In this document: positions 7,943-15,900 of the stretch, piece by piece | Numbering within the stretch: the first letter of the stretch is position 1 | Layout: every line of letters starts with the position of its first letter | NCBI GenBank assembly: GCA_017695115.1 | Contig: JADILV010000049.1 | Span: 1 to 59,832 of the forward strand | Reading direction: 5' to 3' | DNA: 59,832 nt | Source of the DNA: Candidatus Cryptobacteroides avicola | GTDB taxonomy: Bacteria; Bacteroidota; Bacteroidia; Bacteroidales; UBA932 | Program-made: the position numbers and the translations under genes | Notes under the pieces: model-generated | Databases searched by the model: none | Told to the model about the DNA's origin: nothing | Seen by the model: the letters and a program-made list of their open reading frames with translations, nothing else

Positions 7943-9139
7943 TCAGTCTTCTCCCTCGGATGTGGAAGGATTGTTGAGCAGGGCTTCCAGTATCGAGAAT
8001 ACGTCAGGCCTGCCGCTTTCCGATATCCTGATTCCTTTCATTGACGGATCCGGATGGCCCAGAGGGTAATAGGCGATATCCTGCAGCAGGAGCTGCGCGT
8101 CTACATAATCGTAGTCGCTGTCCCTTATCTGGATTATGACTCCGGGCACTTCCGCGAAAAGGATCCGTATGATATCCTTTTCCATATATGCGGTCTCGAT
8201 TCCTTTCAGGTCTATTGTACAGCCGTTTTCCCTGCATATATGTTCCGCAGCGCAGGCCAGCCCTCCGTCGGATACGGTGGTTCCGCTTATCACCACCCCG
8301 TCTTCAACCAGCTCCCTCAGGACCTCGAAGCAGTCGATGAAATAGTCAGGATCCTTGATTTCAGGTGCATTGTCTCCGTTGCTCCCGAATTTTTCCGCCA
8401 GAAGCGAACCTCCCAGCTTGAACTGGCATGTGTCGAACGGGATGTATATTATCCAGCTTTTCCCGTCCGGCAGGACGGAATCGGGACATTTCCTTTTCTG
8501 CGGTATGTCTTTTTCGCTTTCAGTGTATTCCGGATAGTCTTCGGCTTCATCCTGACAGCTTTCTCCCAGAACGGGTTCCGGGTCTTCCGCGGCAGCGGCA
8601 GTAAATATGGTGTCCCTGTGTATTTCCAGACTGTCCAGACAAATCCGGTTGCCTGCGGAAGATCCGGTAATGGCATAGCCGGAGAGCCGCACTCCCAGAT
8701 CGTAAAGGTATTGCCCGGCCGCTTCTGCCGAGAAATAGAAAGCCGCCATATTGCCTACAGGGGAACAGTCCCACTCCCATGATATCTTTCCTTCTATGTC
8801 CTCCAGAGAGAAATGGCCTTCTTTCCACAGAGTATCTATAAGAGTCCTTGCGATGGCCATCCGTGTAAACGGGCCTGAATACTCGGCGGGGATATCCCTT
8901 TGCTTTCCGGAGGCTTCGGTGATTGCGGCCAGATAGGTCCCTGTATTGTCTGTACTGTACCTGGCTGATCCCGGGACAGGGTCCGACGGCTCGTCGACAA
9001 TCGGCGGATAGCTGTCTTTTCCCGGCTGTTCAGTCTGCCCGGCCGGCATGCAGTCTCCCAGCAGCTGTGCCGGAGTGGCCTCCATGCGTATTCCGTCGAT
9101 GATGTATTCTGAATGAAGGATGGAGTCGATGTCTTTCAT
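7943..9139 (-). CDS. Degenerate PurL-like (AIR-synthase-fold) protein, 399 aa
   Basis: The sequence resembles the second synthase half of formylglycinamidine synthase PurL, by eye. Around residues 90-160 a stretch with RTLIDTLWKEGHF and AAGQYLYDLGVRLSG lines up with the start of the second PurM-like N domain. Around 250-360, LGGSLLAEKFG, then VSDGGLACAAEH, then RILFAEVPGVIIQIR line up with LGxxALAQ, SDGGL and LFNEExGAVIQV of PurL. The GKDSLSM-type nucleotide-binding segment is replaced by GSSAGN and there is no glutaminase or first-half domain, so FGAM synthase activity is unlikely. The ATG at 9139 is preferred over an upstream TTG. First gene of the pair with phoH; divergent from folC. Function unknown. 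Confidence 0.75.
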   Translation of the reverse strand: MKDIDSILHSEYIIDGIRMEATPAQLLGDCMPAGQTEQPGKDSYPPIVDEPSDPVPGSARYSTDNTGTYLAAITEASGKQRDIPAEYSGPFTRMAIARTLIDTLWKEGHFSLEDIEGKISWEWDCSPVGNMAAFYFSAEAAGQYLYDLGVRLSGYAITGSSAGNRICLDSLEIHRDTIFTAAAAEDPEPVLGESCQDEAEDYPEYTESEKDIPQKRKCPDSVLPDGKSWIIYIPFDTCQFKLGGSLLAEKFGSNGDNAPEIKDPDYFIDCFEVLRELVEDGVVISGTTVSDGGLACAAEHICRENGCTIDLKGIETAYMEKDIIRILFAEVPGVIIQIRDSDYDYVDAQLLLQDIAYYPLGHPDPSMKGIRISESGRPDVFSILEALLNNPSTSEGED

Positions 9140-9215
9140 TGGCAAATGATAAACTTCGGTAAATTTAGTTAATTTTGAAATCTTTTTCAGAAACTGTCCT
9201 GTTTTTTCTTGATAT

Positions 9216-9236
9216 TTCCAGAACGGTCTTCTGGAA
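9216..9236. repeat. Perfect inverted repeat in the divergent folC / purL-like gap
   Basis: TTCCAGAA and TTCTGGAA flank a 5-nt spacer, between two divergent start codons. It could be an operator or an RNA hairpin in the folC leader. A TAATTTTG box lies at 9170-9177 on the plus strand, upstream of it. Confidence 0.5.
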
Positions 9237-9264
9237 TCGGACCTTGATTTTAATTGCGTTTTTT

Positions 9265-10701
9265 ATGGAAAACATTATAGACGGTGAAATTTTTTCCGAG
9301 GCGGCTTATGAAAGAATGCTGGGGAAACTGTTCGTGAGATTCCCTTCTTTCCAGAATGTCGGTGCAGGGGCCTACAAGCCGGGGCTCGACAGGATGGAGT
9401 TCTTCGATTCCCTGGCGGGTCATCCCCATAAGAAATACAGGACAATCCATATTGCCGGAACCAACGGCAAGGGGTCTGTGGCCAATATGCTGGCTTCGGT
9501 CCTGTCCGCTTCGGGACAGAAGGTAGGGCTGTACACTTCGCCGCACATACTCGACTTCCGGGAGAGGATAAGGACCGTGACGGAGGACGGTCCGTCAGGA
9601 ACGGCGGTGGAGCTTATATCGAAGGAATATGTGTGGGATTACGTGAAAAAGTGGGGCGAGACATTCGACCATCTGGAAATGTCGTTCTTTGAAATAACCA
9701 CTGCAATGGCTTTCAGCTGGTTCGCGGACTGCGGCGTGGATGTGGCCGTGATAGAGACCGGGCTGGGTGGCAGGCTTGACAGCACGAATATCATTACTCC
9801 GCAGCTCAGTGTCATTACCAATATCGGTCTTGACCACTGCGACATTCTCGGAAGCACCCTTCCTGAAATAGCATTCGAAAAAGCCGGAATCATAAAGCCG
9901 GAAGTCCCTGTAGTGATAGGGGAAAGCAGTCCGGAAACCGATCCTGTCTTTGAACGCAAGGTGCTGTATACCAACCTTCCGTCTCCGGTTTTCATGGGTG
10001 ACCGGAACAGGATAATGTCGCTGCTGACTTTTGCAGACAAAGTGTCCCCTTCTCTGTGGGACGGACACTGCGGGATTCTGGCCGGAATGGATCTGCAGGG
10101 TGAGTATCAGGAAAAAAACCTCAGGACGGTCCTTGCGGCCCTGGATGTGCTGGAACTCCGTCTCTCCGGTGACAAGGTCCGCGATGCCATTGTACATACG
10201 TCCGGGAGGACAGGTTTCCGCGGAAGGTGGGAGAAACTTTCCGATGACCCTTATATAATATGTGATATCGGGCACAACGCCCACGGACTGAAATACAACT
10301 TCCACCAGCTTGACCGGATGCTTTCGGATGACGGATGCTCATCCCTGATAATCATCTACGGCTCGGTATCCGACAAGGATTACGAGGCTGTGTTTCCCCT
10401 GATGCCGGAAAACGCCGCATACGTTTTTACCTGTGCTTCATCCAGGAGGGCCCTGCCGGCCGGAACCCTGAAGGACAAGTATCTGGAATTCTGCAGCCGG
10501 GAGGGAAGGCCTTCTGAAAATGTCTATTGCGCACCTACGGTAGCTGAAGCTGTCGATATGGCGCTGGACCTGTATAGGAGACTCCAGGACGGAAAAGGCT
10601 CCGGACGACCTGCGCCGGAGCCTGTAAAGCCTCTGGTATATATAGGAGGAAGTACCTATGTGGTGGCTGAAGCCGTCAGTATACTTCGACTTCGTCTATA
10701 A
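9265..10701 (+). CDS. folC: Bifunctional dihydrofolate synthase / folylpolyglutamate synthase
   Basis: Adds glutamate to dihydropteroate and then to folates, ATP-dependent, in the cytosol. Mur-ligase family: the P-loop AGTNGKGS lies at residues 64-71, followed by YTSPHILDFRERIR of the omega-loop region, VIETGLGGRLDSTN, and the C-terminal Rossmann-like domain with CDIGHNAHG. The ATG at 9265 gives 478 aa. A reading frame continues 30 codons upstream, but that part is hydrophobic and not family-like, so it was rejected. The last 26 bases overlap the convergent DUF4838 gene. Confidence 0.95.
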   Translation: MENIIDGEIFSEAAYERMLGKLFVRFPSFQNVGAGAYKPGLDRMEFFDSLAGHPHKKYRTIHIAGTNGKGSVANMLASVLSASGQKVGLYTSPHILDFRERIRTVTEDGPSGTAVELISKEYVWDYVKKWGETFDHLEMSFFEITTAMAFSWFADCGVDVAVIETGLGGRLDSTNIITPQLSVITNIGLDHCDILGSTLPEIAFEKAGIIKPEVPVVIGESSPETDPVFERKVLYTNLPSPVFMGDRNRIMSLLTFADKVSPSLWDGHCGILAGMDLQGEYQEKNLRTVLAALDVLELRLSGDKVRDAIVHTSGRTGFRGRWEKLSDDPYIICDIGHNAHGLKYNFHQLDRMLSDDGCSSLIIIYGSVSDKDYEAVFPLMPENAAYVFTCASSRRALPAGTLKDKYLEFCSREGRPSENVYCAPTVAEAVDMALDLYRRLQDGKGSGRPAPEPVKPLVYIGGSTYVVAEAVSILRLRL

Positions 10702-12907
10702 AGAACCAGCAAGGCTGCCCTATGCCGTAATGCCATGTCGGGCAGACTTTTGTCCCCTCAATGTCGAACCTGATGTATCTTGCTTTCACGGGTGACGGCG
10801 AACTGCATCCGATTTTGACGAACTTGACCTGTGGCGAGTCGTCTTCCGGGATTGTCTCCGAGCCGAAATCCCTGAAATCCAGTCCGTCGGAAGACACTGA
10901 CACTTTTATGCCTTTGGGCAGCAGTATCCACGCTCCGAGCTGGTGCAGGAAATCGCATCCTGCGTAAGTGAATTCCTTGTCCTGTCCGAGGTCCATGATG
11001 AAGGCTCCGTCCGTGCCTTCCCATCCTACCCAGCTTTCCACGAAGGTGGAGCCTCCGTAAATGCCGTCGGACAGGGCTGTCTCCCCGAGTTTCCTGTAGT
11101 GGTCTGCAGTTGGCTTTACAATCCATGTCACTTCTGCCCCGGCGGCCTTGTTCTCAGTTTTTCCCGGCAGATATCTTTCCCTGTACAGGGTACAGTATTC
11201 CGCAGGCGAGTTGTTCCTTTCGTTCAGGACAGGTATCCCTGCTTCGCGGGTCCTTTCTTCAAACAGGTCCAGTGCATCCTTGACCCAGGTTTCTCCGGTG
11301 CGTCCCTCAGCCCTGGCTATTTCGAGCTCCGAATACTGCAGAGGCAGACGGGAGCGCCTCACCCTTTCCAGATACTCGGGCTGTCCGGCCACGGCGGCTT
11401 CCGCGGCATCGAAAATCCGGTTGTATGCATTTCGGCAGGTTGCGTTCAGCATGCCGTCCTTGTGGCTGACAGGAGAGTCGTATATCCATAGCCTTTGCCC
11501 TGAAGCAAGGAGAGCACCCTCCAGCATCTTCTCATATTGGCGGATATATTTGCCGGCGGCTCCGTAGTATCCGTCTGTAAAATCAATGACAAGCGAGTCT
11601 ATGTCCGCATCGGCGTCCCACATGAGTTTCGATACTATATAAGACCTCATTTCTGAAAGGTCCGTACCGAGTGTCGCGGCGATCTGTGAGAAATGCATGG
11701 TGACATGGTGGTCGCGGAATGTCCTGATGTTCGGCTGGATGATATGGAAATTCGGGAACGGGGCCACCATATTGTCGAAGTTGATTCCGTAGTCCCACAC
11801 GAAGATGTTGTCAGAAATCTCGGACCAACCGCTCAGGGCTTTCATGAAATATTGCCCTGATGCATTGTCGGTCAGGGGTACTTCCCTGTCGCAGTCGATA
11901 TCGCACAGCATTATGTTCACGTTCGGGAGAGGCTTCACATGCTTCGGGGGCATCATCGTGAAAAGGTATGCGAGGGTGGAGAATTCCTTGTCAGGGAAAC
12001 GGGACGCTATCTTGTTGAGGAATTCGATGTAAAGGCCTGATACCGCGCCTTCACGCTCTATCACTTCCATGCACTCCGGGCACTGGCAGTAGGTGTTGTT
12101 CCCGTCGTTCTGGCTTACGGAAATCATTTTCTTTTCCTGATTGGCCTTGAAAATAGAGTCGATCTGCCGGCATGCCGCCTCCAGCACTTCGGGATTTGTC
12201 AGGCACCACTGGCTGGCTTTTCCCGGACGCCTTTCCCCGTTTATGTAAGAATAGTATTCCGGGTGGTCTTTCCCGAATCTTGACGCCGGGAGGATCCGGT
12301 TGAAAGTGTGTACCCACATGTTGCCGGCAAACACGTCGGCAGGTTCATCAAGTCTGTGCCATGTCTTGTAGAGGGGGTCTTTCAGGGAATATGACTGTGT
12401 CTGCCTGTATCTGAAAGTCGGCGTCTGCCTTATATCCAGACCTTCGGGGAGCACCAGCGTCTTGCGATGCCCGTAATCCAATGCGTCAGCGGCGTAGTAG
12501 CGGACCCCGAAACAGTTCTCGAGGATGGTGACCGCCGCATATACTGAGCCTTTGCCTCCTCCTGAAGTGACTGTCACTTTCCCGTTTTCCTCCTTTATCA
12601 TGAAACCGTCTTCACCGAGTCCGGAATCCGGATCCGTGCCTTTGAAAATGATATCCCCTTTCTTTTCTCCCGTCCCTGCCGGGACAATGCCTGTTTCCGC
12701 CCCGCTTATCCTTTGCACGAAATCTTTCAGAAGCGCGGCCGCCTCAGCTTCCTGCCCGCCTGGCGGAGTGACAATCCTCCCCGTGCATCTGCCGTCCTTG
12801 ACTACAGTGACCTGGGCCCCGGCCTCCGGACATGCCATGGAAAGCAGGGCCGCAATAAAAATCACGGTAATAGAAACATGGTTTCTGATGTTTTCAGTGA
12901 GTTCCAT
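10676..12907 (-). CDS. Secreted DUF4838 glycan-degradation protein with C-terminal discoidin-like domain
   Basis: A 743-residue exported protein with a signal peptide (residues 1-32, ending GAQ). Residues about 33-130 resemble the GH67/GH20-type N-terminal alpha/beta domain (EAEAAALLKDFVQRISG, then VYAAVTILENCFGVRYY). Residues about 150-490 match DUF4838, with SVSQNDGNNTYCQCPEC and WDYGINFDN. Residues about 610-743 form a beta-rich discoidin-like module (SWVGWEGTDGAFIMDLGQ and KARYIRFDIEGT). DUF4838 is related to glycoside hydrolase clans but its substrate is undefined. The gene points away from the alpha-2-macroglobulin-like gene and overlaps folC at its 3' end. Confidence 0.85.
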   Translation of the reverse strand: MELTENIRNHVSITVIFIAALLSMACPEAGAQVTVVKDGRCTGRIVTPPGGQEAEAAALLKDFVQRISGAETGIVPAGTGEKKGDIIFKGTDPDSGLGEDGFMIKEENGKVTVTSGGGKGSVYAAVTILENCFGVRYYAADALDYGHRKTLVLPEGLDIRQTPTFRYRQTQSYSLKDPLYKTWHRLDEPADVFAGNMWVHTFNRILPASRFGKDHPEYYSYINGERRPGKASQWCLTNPEVLEAACRQIDSIFKANQEKKMISVSQNDGNNTYCQCPECMEVIEREGAVSGLYIEFLNKIASRFPDKEFSTLAYLFTMMPPKHVKPLPNVNIMLCDIDCDREVPLTDNASGQYFMKALSGWSEISDNIFVWDYGINFDNMVAPFPNFHIIQPNIRTFRDHHVTMHFSQIAATLGTDLSEMRSYIVSKLMWDADADIDSLVIDFTDGYYGAAGKYIRQYEKMLEGALLASGQRLWIYDSPVSHKDGMLNATCRNAYNRIFDAAEAAVAGQPEYLERVRRSRLPLQYSELEIARAEGRTGETWVKDALDLFEERTREAGIPVLNERNNSPAEYCTLYRERYLPGKTENKAAGAEVTWIVKPTADHYRKLGETALSDGIYGGSTFVESWVGWEGTDGAFIMDLGQDKEFTYAGCDFLHQLGAWILLPKGIKVSVSSDGLDFRDFGSETIPEDDSPQVKFVKIGCSSPSPVKARYIRFDIEGTKVCPTWHYGIGQPCWFFIDEVEVY

Positions 12908-12931
12908 AATCCATAAAGTTCAGTACGCGGA

Positions 12932-12939
12932 CAAAAGTA
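12932..12939 (-). promoter_or_regulatory. -7 box for the DUF4838 gene
   Basis: TACTTTTG on the minus strand matches TAnnTTTG, 24 bases upstream of the start codon. No standard -33 box. The same 84-base divergent gap must also serve the gene at 12992, for which only an imperfect TATATTTA is seen. Confidence 0.4.
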
Positions 12940-12991
12940 GTCAAATAATCGTATATTTACGCAGGTATCGAAATTGCATGCCTTAAAGTTT

Positions 12992-15900
12992 ATGGAAAAG
13001 GTATTTATGAAATTTGCTGTGACCCTGTCGCTCCTTGCGGCGGTGTCTTTGTCATCCCCGGCTTCATACGGGAAAGGTACAAGGACGGACAGCGATGGCC
13101 ATGAACTGGTCTCTTTGTGGAAAGATTACAGACAGCTTCAGGAAGAAGACCGTCCTGACAAGGAGGTGGAAGTGCTTGAAAAGATAATGGCGCAGTCGGA
13201 GAAGCGTCATATTCCGTGGGATTTCTATGACGCATGGAAGAAGTACCGCGATGCGGTCCTTTCCAGAGACTGGAAGCAGAAGGAAGCGCTGGATTCGGCT
13301 ATGGCGGCGGCAGTCAGGAGATTTGACGAACCTGTGGTTTCGTATGCCGCGTGCCGGGACCTTGTTTCCGGCAGGACGGATATGCGTGATATGCTCTGCA
13401 GGTTGAGGGAAAACGCTCCAAGACTGCAGTCTGTCCGGAATCCGCAGTTCTACAGAACCGGGTACAACCATGCATTGAGCAGCTATTACAACCAGCTTCC
13501 GGAGTCTGTGATCCGGGATATAGCCAATGATTACGAGTATGTTCTCTGGTCTCTGCTACTCAGCTCCCGCGGTTCGGGGAAGCAGGTTTACGATATGCTT
13601 TCGGAATATATTGCCGGAAGATATCCTTCCGGAGCCTATCTTGAATATTACAATGCCCGTACTTTTTCCGGCGATGCCGGCAGGACTTCATCCCTGGAGG
13701 CCTTTGCGCGTAAATATGAAGGGAAGGCAGTTGCCTGCTATGCGCTGCAGGACCTGTTTTCTGACCGTTTCCTTGATATGCTTGAAAATGAACAGTCCCT
13801 TGCTTCATCCGATTTCAGTCAGTTCAGGGCTGAGTGCGCAGCTTTCGAGAAGATGAGGGAAAAGTTTTCCGGCAGCGAAAAGGATATTGCAGGAGACTGT
13901 CTTAAGGTGCGGGAAATCATAAGGACAATGGATGCTGAAAATATCAGGATAGAGAGCGGCAGCGACACACTTGATGTACTCTTGCGGAATATCGGCCGGT
14001 TCAGGATTTCCGTTTTCCGCGGAAACGGCCCGGAGGGGGAGCAGGTGTTCTTTTCGGATGCCGTCAATCAGGATGGAAGCTACTATAAAACGGATACGGT
14101 ACGCATCCCGTTTCCGCCGGTTGATGACGGCCTTTATTTTATAAGGTGCACGTCAGGGAAAACAGAGACATCCGTGTCATATATCAAGAACAGCATTTCC
14201 GTAGCTGTCCGCAGGTCCGGAGAGGGGATAGCTGTATATGCGGCCGAGGCGGAGAGCGGGCGGCCGCTTGGAAAAGCCGGCCTGGATTTTTTCAAGGGAG
14301 ACAGTCTGGTACATTCGTCCGGCGGTCTTGATTTCAGCACAGGATTCGTTTCCGTGCCTGTGGACGGGCTTGCTGATTCTTCCGGCAACAGCAGAGGTTA
14401 CAGGCTTGTGTGCTCTTACCGGGATGAAGACGGCAGACTGCACAGTTCCGGAGATGTTTCCATCGGCCCATGGATGTTTTACGGCTATTCAGACCGTCCG
14501 GATGGTGTGAGGGCAGGAATATTCAAGGACAGGGCCGTATATGATTCCGGCGATACACTGAAATTCAAGACAGTGCTTTACCGGACTTCCGGTACCGGTA
14601 CTGGACTGGAAGTCCTTCCTGCAGGCGAAACGGTTAAAATGGTCTTTTCCGGTCCCGGGAATTCATATTCCGATTCATTGGAGCTGGTTACCAATGACTT
14701 CGGTTCCGTAGCTGGGAATTTTGCCGTTCCTGTCGGAAGCCTTGGGGGCCGGTATGTCCTTCAGGCATTATATGACGGGCGGATTGTGGCCTCGTCATCG
14801 GTTGTGGCCGGAGAAAAAACAGATATACCTGCTTTTGATCTGGAGTTCGACAAAGATACCCTGCTGCACTTCCCTGGAGACAGTGTCGTGATCAGCGGAA
14901 CTGTCTCCAGCTATACGGGGCATCAGTTGTCCTCCGCATCCATGTCATGGAAAGTCACAGGTTCTGACGCGGTCCTGGAAGGAAAGTCGGAGATAGGCTC
15001 TGACGGGAGATTTTCGTTCGGGTTCAGGGCAGGATATGACGACTATGGATATTACACTGTGGAGACGGACATTACAGATCTGACAGGGGAGACACACGGT
15101 TTTTCAAGAGGCATTACCGTTTCTGACTTCTTTACTATGGATGTAGAAATGGAGGATGCACCGGAAGGGCATGTGACGCCGTCCGGCCCGGGAAACTGGT
15201 CCAGGATGTCGGGCTATGCCGTATCGCCTGTAGGCGAGGATACTTTAAAATTCAGGTTTACAGTCAGGAATGCGGATTATCAGCCTGTATGTCCAGTACC
15301 TGTAAGTTATTCCCTTTACTACGGAAACGAACTTGTCCAGGCCGGGAAAGTTACGTCCGGAGATATCGCTGAGATAGACCTGTCCGGCAGGGAATCGGGC
15401 CTGTACCGGCTGGAGGCGGAGTCTTCGGCTGTTATGCGTCTGGAAAACGGCACGGATTCGTCACTTGTGTACCGCTACACGTATGACCTGATAAAGACTT
15501 CGGAGGAAGACGCGGCACTGGATGCTGATGTGGAGGATTTCTTCATGGTACTTGACGGCAGTGATATAGCGCTTCAGGTAGGGACATGTTCCGGTCCGAT
15601 GTGGGCTGTAGTCGAACTTTGGGGTGATGATTCCGGGACTCCGCTTCTGTCCGATATGGTGTATCTGGACGGAGAAAGGGGAAAAGACGGGTCTATGACT
15701 GCATTAAGGTACGGGTATAATGACAGTTATCCATCCGATGTCAGGCTTGACATACTGTATTTCCGCAATGGACAAGACTATAGATACAGTGCTGAATACC
15801 ATAGAAAGACGGACTGCATGACGCTTCCGTTGTCGTTTTCTTCGTTTACGGACACATCGGCTCCGGATACGGAAGTTTCCGTATCATTGGAGACCATACC

